Shown here piece by piece: positions 15,225-23,930 of a stretch of 53,753 nucleotides of DNA. The notes below the pieces were generated by a model, which had not been told where the DNA came from, searched no databases, and worked only from the letters and a program-made list of their open reading frames with translations. This stretch comes from Planctomycetota bacterium (GTDB lineage Bacteria > Planctomycetota > Phycisphaerae > UBA1845), in assembly GCA_030616775.1 (NCBI GenBank), contig JAUWWQ010000028.1, positions 1 to 53,753 of the forward strand, read 5' to 3'. Position numbers and translations under genes: made by a program. The first letter of the stretch is position 1; every line of letters begins with the position of its first letter.

Positions 15225-15284
15225 GGGCAAACTTGTTTGCCCGTGTCCCATGCCCTCGCGGCACGGGTAAGCTAACGCTTACCC
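15225..15284. repeat. Pair of perfect hairpins
   Basis: GGGCAAAC/GTTTGCCC (15225-15242) and GGGTAAGC/GCTTACCC (15265-15284) are perfect 8-bp stems with 2- and 4-base loops. They sit between the zinc-ribbon pair and the next gene and may act as terminators or belong to the general palindromic repeats of this genome. Confidence 0.45.
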
Positions 15285-15349
15285 ATGGCAACCAACTATC
15301 AATCGACGGGTAACGGAACACTAACTCGATTCGCAGTAAGTAGCCTCTT

Positions 15350-15949
15350 ATGCCTGAGGAACCGCTCATTGCTCACAGCCTTGCGGAAGGGTACCTCTAT
15401 CTTATGGCGACGCCGTGCGCCTCGTGCGGGCAAGGCCCGCTCAAGGGCCTTGATGCAAGGGTTGTCAGCGAGACGGAAAGGAGCGTTACGGTGGCCATTG
15501 CGACCAGATGCGCCGCTTGTCAATCGGATACCACTAAGGTATTCCTACTGCCCGGCGGTTTGGGCATCGAAGAAAAGGGTGAAGCAGCGATTGTCAATCC
15601 CACCGACGAACCGTCCCGGATTCTGGACGTCGGGCAGTGGATAGTGCTGTTTCGGATGATCACCGAGGCGGCCAGCAAAGAGACTGACAAGACCCAGGCG
15701 CGCCATCTGGGCATCGAAGCCGCCCAATGCCTGGAGGAAGCCCTTAAATTCTACGATGACGTGGACAATGATCTTCCGCCGTCGGAGGCCTTCTTCACGG
15801 ATGCATCGCGGGAACGATTTCGTGGGGCTCCCGAACAGTTCTCTAGGCGACGACTGATTGACCTACGGACAAAACTCCCCAGCATGGCGGCCATGCGGGC
15901 CAGTGTTTCAGCTCGCAAGAAGAAGCGGTGGTGGAGGCGGCGGGGATGA
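15350..15949 (+). CDS. Hypothetical protein with paired CxxC motifs
   Basis: The 199-residue product has PCASCGQGP near residue 22 and RCAACQSD near residue 53, together a likely zinc-binding or redox pair. A helical region follows (ARHLGIEAAQCLEEALKFYDD) and then a strongly basic C-terminus ending in KKKRWWRRR. It overlaps the next gene by four bases (ATGA), so the two are translationally coupled. No signal peptide or membrane segment is present. I do not recognise the family. Confidence 0.6.
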   Translation: MPEEPLIAHSLAEGYLYLMATPCASCGQGPLKGLDARVVSETERSVTVAIATRCAACQSDTTKVFLLPGGLGIEEKGEAAIVNPTDEPSRILDVGQWIVLFRMITEAASKETDKTQARHLGIEAAQCLEEALKFYDDVDNDLPPSEAFFTDASRERFRGAPEQFSRRRLIDLRTKLPSMAAMRASVSARKKKRWWRRRG

Positions 15950-17544
15950 GAACCTTTCGCCTGTTTGTGGTCTTGTCGTCACCCGCTTTCGCCGGAACCC
16001 AGGGGGCGCACACAATCGACCTGGCGCAGTTGCGGACCCGGGTAGAACGGCTCCAGGAGCGTGTGGCGGAGCTGGCTGGGACAGATGATCTGCTCGACAC
16101 ACTGCACTTCGGCTGGTTTGATCGGCCGTACGCGCGTGCAACGCTGGCGACACTGGTCAAGACAACAACTACGCTGCAGCGCGAGGTCCGCCTGCGTGAG
16201 CGGGGCAACGGTGCAATTCCAGAGTCAAGGGTCGGTGCGATGCTCTCATGGGCCGAGGAAGCGCTTGAAAGGGTGCCGGCCGCCGAGCCTCTCGCCGGCT
16301 TCAGACCTCATCGACTTCGCATCACCAGTGACCAACTGGCCACGGCAACAGCGACGGCGCCGTTATATGGTCTGGTAGACCGCACCACGGCCACTCGCCA
16401 CGACGAGCGTTTCGGCGATCTGGATTTGATGGCTGCGATGGGGTCCCGAGTTTATCCGGTGGTCTTAAGCGACACTGCCTGGGCGCGGGCCGACGCTGTC
16501 CTTATTGAACGGGCAGAGGCGCTCGGCATGGCCGTCGTTGGGCTGGCCATGTCAATGACCGGAAGCGAGAGTGATTCACTCGCACCCGCAAGGGTCGCAA
16601 GCGGGCCCATCGTGACAGTGAGATCCATGACACTGCTGGAAATGCTCGGGCCCGATTCCGATGCTGCGAGTCCGTCCGGTCCGACGCTCGCCCTGACGGA
16701 TCCGGTCCGAGGGGAGTCTCTGGCGGCATCACTGGCACGCCGGGCGCTTGCCCGTGGTATTTGGGGTCATGGGCGCTACATCGTGGATGGCTGGCAGGTT
16801 CCCAAAGTCCGCGTTTCGCCACAAGAGCGCTCCGCCGTGACGGCTGCAGCCATGTGGGTTCACGCTATCGAAGGCCAATCGCTTGGCTTGATCCGTGGCT
16901 GGCGCGATCTACGCGACGGATCGGGTAGTCCTTACCCCAGCGGGTTAGTGAATCCAGCCCATGTGGAGACGATTGCCCACACTGCACTCGACCTCGTCCG
17001 GTTTGGTACCTACGTGTCGCCTTTCAACGTAGTCCCGCCGGCGGCGGTGGGCGTCGGTCCCGGTGCTGTCGACGGTGATGATGCCAATGCCTGGGCTGGC
17101 TGGGTGGAACCGGTATGGTCAGCCCTGCTGGAACGGCAGATTCGTTTCGACGTCGTGAGTCTCGCTGCAGACGGCGGCCAATTCCGCGAGCCTTATCGGG
17201 TGACGTTCCCGCTGCGTCGCAACGAGATCGGCGACGCCACCTCGGTAGTCACCAGGCTTGAGCGCGTACTTACTACGGTGGGCGAACACGTCCATCGGGT
17301 GACCGCCCGTGAACTCGACGGCACACTGGCAAGTGACGTGTTCGTGCGGGACGCACGGACGCCAAACGGCAGGCCGTGTGTGGCCGTTGTGAATCTCTCG
17401 GCTCGATCCCGGCGTATAAAGCTACGTGGTGGCACCATGCTCGGCCCACTACGGGACGTCATCTCGGACACAACCGTTGAAAGACCCAGCGAACTTGTGC
17501 ATCTAGGTCCCTGGCAGGTGCGACTGCTGTGGCCCGTGGAGTGA
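15946..17544 (+). CDS. Exported protein of unknown function, glycosidase-like layout
   Basis: This 532-residue product has a short hydrophobic start (FRLFVVLSSPAFAG). Its central region contains alternating helices and strands, including GIWGHGRYIVDGWQVP. The C-terminal domain (about 440-532) looks like a beta-sandwich, with VNLSARSRRIKLRGGTM and a final WQVRLLWPVE. The order of a central alpha/beta region and a C-terminal beta domain recalls glycoside hydrolases of the GH42 type. I see no catalytic acid pair I could defend, so this is only a suggestion. It is coupled to the CxxC gene before it. What it acts on is unknown. Confidence 0.5.
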   Translation: MRTFRLFVVLSSPAFAGTQGAHTIDLAQLRTRVERLQERVAELAGTDDLLDTLHFGWFDRPYARATLATLVKTTTTLQREVRLRERGNGAIPESRVGAMLSWAEEALERVPAAEPLAGFRPHRLRITSDQLATATATAPLYGLVDRTTATRHDERFGDLDLMAAMGSRVYPVVLSDTAWARADAVLIERAEALGMAVVGLAMSMTGSESDSLAPARVASGPIVTVRSMTLLEMLGPDSDAASPSGPTLALTDPVRGESLAASLARRALARGIWGHGRYIVDGWQVPKVRVSPQERSAVTAAAMWVHAIEGQSLGLIRGWRDLRDGSGSPYPSGLVNPAHVETIAHTALDLVRFGTYVSPFNVVPPAAVGVGPGAVDGDDANAWAGWVEPVWSALLERQIRFDVVSLAADGGQFREPYRVTFPLRRNEIGDATSVVTRLERVLTTVGEHVHRVTARELDGTLASDVFVRDARTPNGRPCVAVVNLSARSRRIKLRGGTMLGPLRDVISDTTVERPSELVHLGPWQVRLLWPVE

Positions 17545-17576
17545 GTGCAGCGGCGCGCGGTTACGGACCATTGAAC

Positions 17577-17605
17577 TTGGCAGCATGGCAGAGCGGGCTT
17601 ATACT
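17577..17605 (+). promoter_or_regulatory. Sigma70-type promoter of the dnaJ-like gene
   Basis: TTGGCA (17577-17582) and TATACT (17600-17605) are separated by 17 bases and lie about 50 bases before the GTG at 17656. No CIRCE or sigma32-like element was noticed. Confidence 0.5.
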
Positions 17606-17655
17606 CCGCTTGTGGGTACGCTGTGACTACGCCAGGTCGATGAGGCCCATACCGA

Positions 17656-18627
17656 GTGTCGAAGCAACGTGACTACTACGAAACCCTGGGTGTGAAGAGA
17701 TCCGCCTCTCAGGAAGAGATCAAGCGCGCCTACCGAATACTGGCCAAAAAGTACCACCCCGATCGTAATCCGGACGACCCCTCCGCGGAGCGCAAATTCA
17801 AGGACGTGCAACAGGCCTACGGGGTACTGAGTAGCCCCGATAAGCGAGCCCAGTACGATCGGTTCGGAGAGGCTGGCGTGGGGCAGTGGACCGCGGGGCA
17901 GCGCGGCCAGAAGGTCTACGAGTGGGGCGCCAACTCGAGCATTAACCTGGACGATCTAGAGGACCTGATGTCCGCTTTCGGTGGCAGTGGCAGCAGACGG
18001 GCAAGCGTATTTGACCAGTTTTTCAGCGGCTTGCGTGGCGGCCCGGGGCGGGCGGCAGCGCCCCAGCGGGGTGCCGACGAAACGGGCCGGATATCGCTTT
18101 CCTTCGACCAGGCCATTCATGGGGCCGTGGTAACCGTGCAGCTTCGGTTGAAGGACGATGGGCGGGACGAGACGCTGGAGGTCAAAATCCCAGCGGGTGT
18201 CCAAGACGGTCAGAAGATACGAGTGTCGGGGCGGGGGCACCCCGGTCGCGGCGGCGGTCCACCGGGCGACTTCTATTTGGTCTGCTCCATTCAACCCCAC
18301 CCCTACTTCAGGCGTGACGGCGCGGACCTATACGTGGATATACCGGTGACCGTCGTCGAGGCTTCCTTGGGTGCGAAGATCGAGGTGCCGGCGATCGATG
18401 GTCATTTGACCCTCACCTTGCCACCTGGGACCCCGAGTGGGGCGAAGCTACGACTGAAAGGGCGCGGTGTTTCCAAACCAGGCCGGGATGAGCGCGGTGA
18501 TCAGTACGTTGTCATCAAGATCGTACCCCCGGAACAATTGACAGAGGAGCAGCGTCGGCTGTTCGAGCAGTTGCACGAGCGTGACCAATCCGACCCCCGT
18601 TCAAAGTGCGCCTGGAATAAAGGGTAG
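17656..18627 (+). CDS. DnaJ-family co-chaperone, CbpA type
   Basis: The J domain (residues 5-70) includes [20 protein letters not shown], the HPD tripeptide at 34-36 in [10 protein letters not shown], and a QYDRFG end. A Gly-rich linker follows, then two C-terminal substrate-binding domains with [19 protein letters not shown] and [19 protein letters not shown]. The cysteine-rich zinc finger of DnaJ proper is absent, which makes it a class B J-protein such as CbpA. It stimulates DnaK ATPase in the cytoplasm and hands over unfolded proteins. GTG is the start, with the J domain beginning at once. Length (323) is normal. Confidence 0.9.
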   Translation: MSKQRDYYETLGVKRSASQEEIKRAYRILAKKYHPDRNPDDPSAERKFKDVQQAYGVLSSPDKRAQYDRFGEAGVGQWTAGQRGQKVYEWGANSSINLDDLEDLMSAFGGSGSRRASVFDQFFSGLRGGPGRAAAPQRGADETGRISLSFDQAIHGAVVTVQLRLKDDGRDETLEVKIPAGVQDGQKIRVSGRGHPGRGGGPPGDFYLVCSIQPHPYFRRDGADLYVDIPVTVVEASLGAKIEVPAIDGHLTLTLPPGTPSGAKLRLKGRGVSKPGRDERGDQYVVIKIVPPEQLTEEQRRLFEQLHERDQSDPRSKCAWNKG

Positions 18628-18674
18628 GCGACATCTGCACGGCGGCGGGCGACTCCGACTAGAATCGACCGAGA

Positions 18675-18956
18675 ATGAGCGGAGTATGTCTTCTTCTGAC
18701 TTTTGCGGTGCCCAAGCAGGACGCTGATCCAACCAAGGTCGCGCCCGCCCTCGCACTTGTTCTGTTGATCGGGTTCGTGCTGGCACTGCTGTTCCTGTTG
18801 AGCACGTACGTGCTTGTGCGCAGCATGCGCCGTTATCGGGCTGCTGCCAGCCGGCGACGACGGGCGCCGACGCCCACGGATGATGTCTGGGCGATGGGCA
18901 AGCTACCCGACGATGCCGACACCGACGACCGGGGCCTCGAGGAACCTGAGCACTAG
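18675..18956 (+). CDS. Small single-pass membrane protein
   Basis: The 93-residue product has one strong transmembrane helix (ALALVLLIGFVLALLFLLST, about 25-50). A basic cytoplasmic-type stretch (RSMRRYRAAASRRRR) follows, then an acidic tail. The charge pattern places the C-terminus in the cytoplasm. The stop codon TAG lies inside the first bases of a palindromic repeat (18953-19058), so the original C-terminus may have been altered by that insertion. The gene follows dnaJ by 47 bases. Function is unknown. Confidence 0.55.
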   Translation: MSGVCLLLTFAVPKQDADPTKVAPALALVLLIGFVLALLFLLSTYVLVRSMRRYRAAASRRRRAPTPTDDVWAMGKLPDDADTDDRGLEEPEH

Positions 18957-19058
18957 AGCGTTTTCGGGAATCGTGTAGCGGAACCCCCCTTTCGTCCCCC
19001 CTTGACAAGGGGGGAAAGAGGGGGGTCGACTGCTACACGGAAGCAGGAACTGCTCTAG
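18953..19058. mobile_element. 106-bp palindromic MITE-like element (family B, copy 1)
   Basis: CTAGAGCG at the left end and TGCTCTAG at the right end pair, and inside are TGTAGCGG and CTGCTACA, then a C-run/G-run stem around CCCCCCTTGACAAGGGGGG. It supplies the stop codon of the preceding gene. A second, more diverged copy in inverted orientation lies at 24926-25016. There is no coding capacity. Confidence 0.65.
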
Positions 19059-19104
19059 TATGTGCCGGTGCCCGCATGCTGAATTAGGTAAGGAGCATGC
19101 ATCA

Positions 19105-19848
19105 GTGAACCTAAACGGTACGGTGGCATTGGTGACCGGCGGTGCAAAACGCGTCGGGCGCGCTATCGTGCTCGAACTTGCCCGGGCGGGCTGCAACGTG
19201 GCGATCCACTTTCGTAATTCGCATACTGAGGCGGAGCAGCTCGCCAGTGAAGTTGGCCGGATCGGTCGGCGAGCGGTGACAATACGCGGTGATCTTTGTG
19301 ATACTGCGAGCTGGTCTGCGATTATCCGGCAGACCATCGACGGTTTGGATCGATTGGATGTCCTGGTCAACAACGCCTCGGTGTTTCTGACCGGGAAGCC
19401 CGATTCGATCGACGCGTTCAACCATCAGCAGTGGGAGGCTGTGTATCGGGTCAATCTGGTCGCGCCGATGGCACTAAGTCATCACGCCCGTCCCTATCTG
19501 GAGGCCCACGGCGGAGGTAAGATCGTGAACCTGTGTGACGTCTCTGCCGAGCGGCCTTTGCCCAAGCACCTGGCATACTCCACCTCCAAGGCGGCGCTGA
19601 TCGCCCTGACCAAGGGGCTGGCACGGGTGATGGCCCCGAGCGTTCAGGTCAACGGTGTGGCACCAGGGATAGCGGTTTTTCCGGATGAATACTCCGCGGC
19701 ACTACGCGGCAAGCTGACCAGCCAGGTCCCACTTGGCCGTGAAGGAACACCCCGGGAGGTCGCCCGTCTCGTGCGGTTTCTGGTGGAATCTGGAGACTAC
19801 ATCACCGGCCAGGTCATCCCCATAGACGGCGGGCGGAGCCTGATATGA
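19105..19848 (+). CDS. Short-chain dehydrogenase, pteridine-reductase-like
   Basis: This 247-residue Rossmann enzyme has the nucleotide-binding VTGGAKRVGRAIV at residues 9-21, LVNNASVFL near 92, the catalytic YSTSK near 156 and a C-terminal GQVIPIDGG. The 'RVG' in the glycine loop and HFRNS at the end of strand 2 (an NADPH-type arginine) recall FolM and related pteridine or dihydrofolate reductases. General SDR activity is certain; the substrate is a guess. I start at GTG 19105, with AAGGAG about ten bases upstream. Upstream in-frame codons run into the MITE-like element. Confidence 0.8.
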   Translation: MNLNGTVALVTGGAKRVGRAIVLELARAGCNVAIHFRNSHTEAEQLASEVGRIGRRAVTIRGDLCDTASWSAIIRQTIDGLDRLDVLVNNASVFLTGKPDSIDAFNHQQWEAVYRVNLVAPMALSHHARPYLEAHGGGKIVNLCDVSAERPLPKHLAYSTSKAALIALTKGLARVMAPSVQVNGVAPGIAVFPDEYSAALRGKLTSQVPLGREGTPREVARLVRFLVESGDYITGQVIPIDGGRSLI

Positions 19849-20259
19849 CTCGCTCGCACGCCTCGAAGAGCGATTGCGGGAAATTGTCGAAAGGAGCGTA
19901 CAGCCCGGCCTATCGCACTGGTCCGGACTGGTGGGCAACCGGTGATATCAGAAGTCAGCCGCTGGATGAGACCACTCCGAGCACTGCGATCCAGCCTTCG
20001 AGGGGGTCGGTCCGGTTGCTGTAACCGCCGGCGAGAGCGTAGCTCTACCGTTTCCAACCTTGCAGCTATGCGCGGATGGAATACAATCACCGGGCTGCAA
20101 TGCGAACTGGTCTTTCACCCGTGGAGAGCAACGGGCGCCCGGGCGGAGGCCTTCGGCAGCGGGTGGCTCTTGACTGCCTCCGTGGGGTTGAATCGACCAC
20201 CCGATTGCCTGCGGCCCCTGTGATGCTGACGCGCGTAAAGAGAATTGGGTAGAACATCT
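19849..20259. other. Intergenic stretch without a recognisable gene
   Basis: I see no credible ORF here. A CGGAGGC/GCCTCCG stem lies around 20150-20190, followed by GGGGTTGAATCGACC, which superficially resembles a tRNA T arm but is not part of a cloverleaf. A structured RNA or leader of the downstream gene cannot be excluded. Confidence 0.4.
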
Positions 20260-21942
20260 ATGGATACAAGCACGGCATCGCTCCTTCTGGGCATCGCTCC
20301 TGAAGCCGGGCCTTACGTAAACGTGATCAAGATCATAGTCGTTGTTGCGCTGCTTCTGGGCTGGGCGGTGGCGGCACAATGGGTCGAACGGGACACCGAC
20401 TTCGTCAAGACGAAACGCGAGCAGTGGAACTTGATCGTTTTCTCAGGTGGGGCCGTGGCAATGTTCGTCTTGCTGATCCCGCCGTTGTGGCAGGGTCAAC
20501 TGTTTGCCGTAGGTGTGGCGTTTTGGGTGCTGCTGTCGGGAGCACCGTTTGTCGCCTACCTCATGCACCGCGACAGCCGCGTGGCACCTGACAGACGCAT
20601 CCTCACCATCGGCCGCGTCAAGCGTTTGGCCAGTGGCAGCGGCGGCGCCAAAAAAGCCAAGGACAAGGGTGTGCGTGTGAGGATTACAGATCACGCCGGA
20701 CAATCCGTGGCATTCCCGGACGACTACGAGGAGGCGACCTCCTATCAGGTGGTGCAGGACTTTCTGTTCGATCTGCTGTGGCGGCGGGCCTCCGATGCCG
20801 ACATGTTGGCAGGCAAAGAGAAGTATCGGCTCGTGTACCGGATCGACGGGGTTGCCACAGAGCATCCAGAGGGTATCTCCACCGAAGACGGCGAGCGGAT
20901 TTTCCGGTACCTCAAGACACTGGCCGGCCTCAACGTCGAGGAGATTCGTCGGCCTCAAATGGGAACAATCAAGGTAGCTCTTTTGGGCCACGAGGGGGAA
21001 CCGGACTACAGTGAGGTACATACCTCAGGCACCACAGCCGGCGAGCGGCTACGCCTGCGAATCCAATCGGGCACTACGCTGCTTCGACTTCACGAGCTTG
21101 GTCTCGCCCGGCAGCGTCTTGACACGATGAGGCGTCTTATGGCCAAGCACCGGGGGGTGCTGCTGATGAGCGCACCCGCGCAAAACGGGCTGACCACCAC
21201 GTTGTACGCAACCCTCCGCAGTCACGACGCCTATATGAACAACATCCATTCGCTCGAACGGCGCCCGCTTACCGAACTGGACAATATAACCCAGTACCGC
21301 TATGACGGCGCCAATACCGAAGTCAACTACGCCCGAATGCTCCAGACGGTCCTCCGCCGTGAACCAAACATCGTGATGGTCGGCGAATGCGAAGACCGCG
21401 AGACGGCAGTGGTTGCGACCCGCGCCGCCGCCGAGGACCGTAAGATCTATATGGGCATACAGGCGAAAGACACGTTTGACGCACTTAGCCGGTATCTTAG
21501 CTTGCTGCACGATAACCGGCTCGGTGCCAAGGCCCTGCTTGGTGTGCTCAATCAGCGCCTGGTTCGCATACTTTGCACGGAGTGTCGTGAGGCCTTTCAG
21601 CCGGATCCCGCCACGCTGAAGAAACTGAATCTTCCAGTTGAAAAAATTGAACGTTTCTATCGGCCACCGAGCGAGCCCAAAGTGAGCCGGCGTGGCAAGA
21701 AGATCGTCTGTCAGAAGTGTCAGGGCACCGGGTACGTAGGGCGAACAGGCGTGTTTGAGCTGTTGGCCGTCGATGACCCCGTACGGAAACTCATCGCAGA
21801 GGGCGCTCAGATCAGTCGAATCAAAGTGCAATGCCGCAAGAGCAAGATGTACTACCTGCAGGAAGGCGCCTTGTTGAAGGTCATTGACGGGACGACCAGC
21901 ATGGACGAAATCCTGCGCTGTCTCCGCAGCGGCGAAAAATAG
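20260..21942 (+). CDS. Membrane-anchored GspE/PilB-like protein with degenerate Walker A
   Basis: The 560-residue product starts with three hydrophobic segments (about 22-40, 57-75 and 80-101), unlike any standard secretion ATPase. From about 160 it follows the GspE/PilB plan: KYRLVYRIDGVAT in the Asp-box region, LRLRIQSG, a nucleotide-loop region, a Walker B-like NIVMVGECEDRETA (370-383), a DNRLG...NQRLVRILC stretch, and two zinc cysteine pairs (CTEC 439-442, CQKC 484-487). The P-loop reads APAQNGLTTTLY where the family has GPTGSGKTTTLY, so the phosphate-binding Lys is replaced by Leu 311 and two glycines are lost. ATP hydrolysis is therefore doubtful. It precedes a CvpA-like membrane protein by 15 bases. 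It may be a structural or sensing derivative of the type II/IV motor family. Confidence 0.8.
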   Translation: MDTSTASLLLGIAPEAGPYVNVIKIIVVVALLLGWAVAAQWVERDTDFVKTKREQWNLIVFSGGAVAMFVLLIPPLWQGQLFAVGVAFWVLLSGAPFVAYLMHRDSRVAPDRRILTIGRVKRLASGSGGAKKAKDKGVRVRITDHAGQSVAFPDDYEEATSYQVVQDFLFDLLWRRASDADMLAGKEKYRLVYRIDGVATEHPEGISTEDGERIFRYLKTLAGLNVEEIRRPQMGTIKVALLGHEGEPDYSEVHTSGTTAGERLRLRIQSGTTLLRLHELGLARQRLDTMRRLMAKHRGVLLMSAPAQNGLTTTLYATLRSHDAYMNNIHSLERRPLTELDNITQYRYDGANTEVNYARMLQTVLRREPNIVMVGECEDRETAVVATRAAAEDRKIYMGIQAKDTFDALSRYLSLLHDNRLGAKALLGVLNQRLVRILCTECREAFQPDPATLKKLNLPVEKIERFYRPPSEPKVSRRGKKIVCQKCQGTGYVGRTGVFELLAVDDPVRKLIAEGAQISRIKVQCRKSKMYYLQEGALLKVIDGTTSMDEILRCLRSGEK

Positions 21943-21957
21943 GAACGGAGCTGGACC

Positions 21958-23805
21958 ATGTGGTTATCGCTTCTGTTGTTACTTATTGTGTTGGCAATCG
22001 CAATACGGCAGGGCCCACAAGGACTGTTTAGGGCGTTTATCATGACAGTGCTGACGGTGTGCTGCGCGGCCACCGCCCTGGGAACATATGAATGGGTCAC
22101 CAATCACTGGATTAGGCCCATATGGCCGAAGGACACATTGAATACAGATTTCATGCTGCCGCTGATGCTGGGAATAACGTTTGGTGTCCCCCTGCTGATT
22201 CTATCTCTGGTGTTCGATCGACTTATCCGGCGTGCGTGCGTGCTGCCGGGTTTGGCGGATCGAGTCGGCGGGGCAGTGTGCGGTTTTGCGACCGGCTTCA
22301 TCATGGCCGGCATACTGGCAATTTGTCTCCAGATAATTCCGTTCGGCGGTTCTTTCTTGGGATACTCGCGTGTAGCAGCGGCCCAACCGCGAACGCTACG
22401 CGCTCCCGATGCACAGCCGCCCGCCGGAGATGCGCAAGAGAACAACCTTTGGTTGAAGCCGGATCGTTTCGCTGCCGGTGTGGCCTCAGTGGTCTCGACC
22501 GGCGTCTTCAGTGGTTCGCACAATTTTTTGGAGGATAACCCGGATCACGTCCAGGCCGTGGGTTGGGTGGGGGCGACCCATGCCGAGGTGTCGCGCTACG
22601 CACCGCCAAAGTCGATATCCTTTGTCCGCACCGAGAAGGTGGACGCCGTATACCGGATGACCCCTGCTGATTCAAGGAGTGAGGACAATCCGAAATACGA
22701 CTTGATCAGACCCGAAACGGGGCATGAGTTCCGCATGGTTCGTGTTCAGCTAAACAGAGAAGCACGTGATGCCCGGAAGACCCACAATTTCGCGCTCCGG
22801 CAGTTTCGTTTGGTCGGACAGTCTGCCGACGGCAAGTCCTATCAGCAGTACCACCCGATTGCGATCCAGCAATCGGACGAGACTGACGTGGTTAATCGTC
22901 ATGTGCGGTTAAAAAAGCGCCTGGGCAAGTTCTGGCCGATGACCAGCGATGTCTATGTGCCCCGAGGAACGGATAATCAGGTTGAAGTTGTCTTTGAGGT
23001 TCCGGCTGGGTTCAAGTCGTCCTTTATAGAGTACAAGCGGGGAGCGCGAGTATCGTTGTCGTTTGACCAGACAGCCCCAGCAGCTCCTGGGCCTCAGCGC
23101 CGTAGGCGCGCTGACGCAACGACACCGACGCCGGGTGCGCCCGATGAGTCGAGGACCGCATCCGCCTCACAGCCGTCGCGGGGCAGGCGGGAGAGACGGA
23201 CACGCGAGGACTCCGGAGAGGGGGCACGGGTGCGCGCCGTCGCGGCCGGCGGTGAACAATCGCGTTTCAGTGATGAGCTTCCAATGACCTTGCGCTCATA
23301 CCGGCGCTTGAAGAACGCGGAGGTCTCCAGAGACACCCTGTCCAACGGTCATCTTTCCGGCCAAGTGGACCGGCAGGAAAACGGCAGAGACCCCGCGGTG
23401 AGCAAGTTTGATGTGCCCTCCGACAAACGCCTGCTCCAGCTCAGTGCGACGCGGCTGCAGGCCCGGAGCATCCCAGGCCAGGCCCTGAGCCAGGCGATCG
23501 CGACCGTCCAGAACTACTTCGTCGAGGATGACCGCGGCAATCGTTACCCCTTGGCGGGGAAATATGCAATCGCCACAGTCCGAGGCCGCAAATACGTTGA
23601 GGTCCAGTACTTCACCCGCCCGACAGGTGCGGGCGATAGGGTGGGGAAGTTCAGCCGCATCGACGAAAGCAAGCTCCAGCCTGATGAAGAATTTGTGCTG
23701 CTGTTTCTCGTCGATCCTGGTGTTCGTATCGTCTCGTTCAGCAGTGGGTCCCAGACGGCCGGTAGAGATGACCTGACAGGTGACAACCTGGTTGCACCGC
23801 CGTAG
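21958..23805 (+). CDS. CvpA-like membrane protein with long exported domain
   Basis: The N-terminal 130 residues hold four hydrophobic segments (1-17, 25-42, 66-84, 105-125). The fragment RVGGAVCGFATGFIMAGIL resembles the CvpA (colicin V production) family, which usually ends there at about 160 residues. Here a further 480 residues follow. They include two similar beta-rich regions separated by a proline/arginine-rich linker (about 375-425), with FRMVRVQLNREARDARKT and a late VEVQYFTRPTGAG. The gene starts 15 bases after the GspE-like gene and is surely co-transcribed. The two proteins probably form one membrane complex. Function is unknown. Confidence 0.6.
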   Translation: MWLSLLLLLIVLAIAIRQGPQGLFRAFIMTVLTVCCAATALGTYEWVTNHWIRPIWPKDTLNTDFMLPLMLGITFGVPLLILSLVFDRLIRRACVLPGLADRVGGAVCGFATGFIMAGILAICLQIIPFGGSFLGYSRVAAAQPRTLRAPDAQPPAGDAQENNLWLKPDRFAAGVASVVSTGVFSGSHNFLEDNPDHVQAVGWVGATHAEVSRYAPPKSISFVRTEKVDAVYRMTPADSRSEDNPKYDLIRPETGHEFRMVRVQLNREARDARKTHNFALRQFRLVGQSADGKSYQQYHPIAIQQSDETDVVNRHVRLKKRLGKFWPMTSDVYVPRGTDNQVEVVFEVPAGFKSSFIEYKRGARVSLSFDQTAPAAPGPQRRRRADATTPTPGAPDESRTASASQPSRGRRERRTREDSGEGARVRAVAAGGEQSRFSDELPMTLRSYRRLKNAEVSRDTLSNGHLSGQVDRQENGRDPAVSKFDVPSDKRLLQLSATRLQARSIPGQALSQAIATVQNYFVEDDRGNRYPLAGKYAIATVRGRKYVEVQYFTRPTGAGDRVGKFSRIDESKLQPDEEFVLLFLVDPGVRIVSFSSGSQTAGRDDLTGDNLVAPP

Positions 23806-23930
23806 TACGCAGGTGCACACCGGGCTTGTGTATTGAACGCCGTCGACACACACCATGCCCTCGTCGGACAGGCAGCGCTGCGCGGCCCGAGCGGGGATGA
23901 CGGGATGCCTGACCGGTAGATCCGCCGTGC

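Noticed and set aside
20150-20230. tRNA-like T-arm sequence (GGGGTTGAATCGACC)
   Set aside because: No acceptor, D or anticodon stems can be drawn around it, and there is no CCA.
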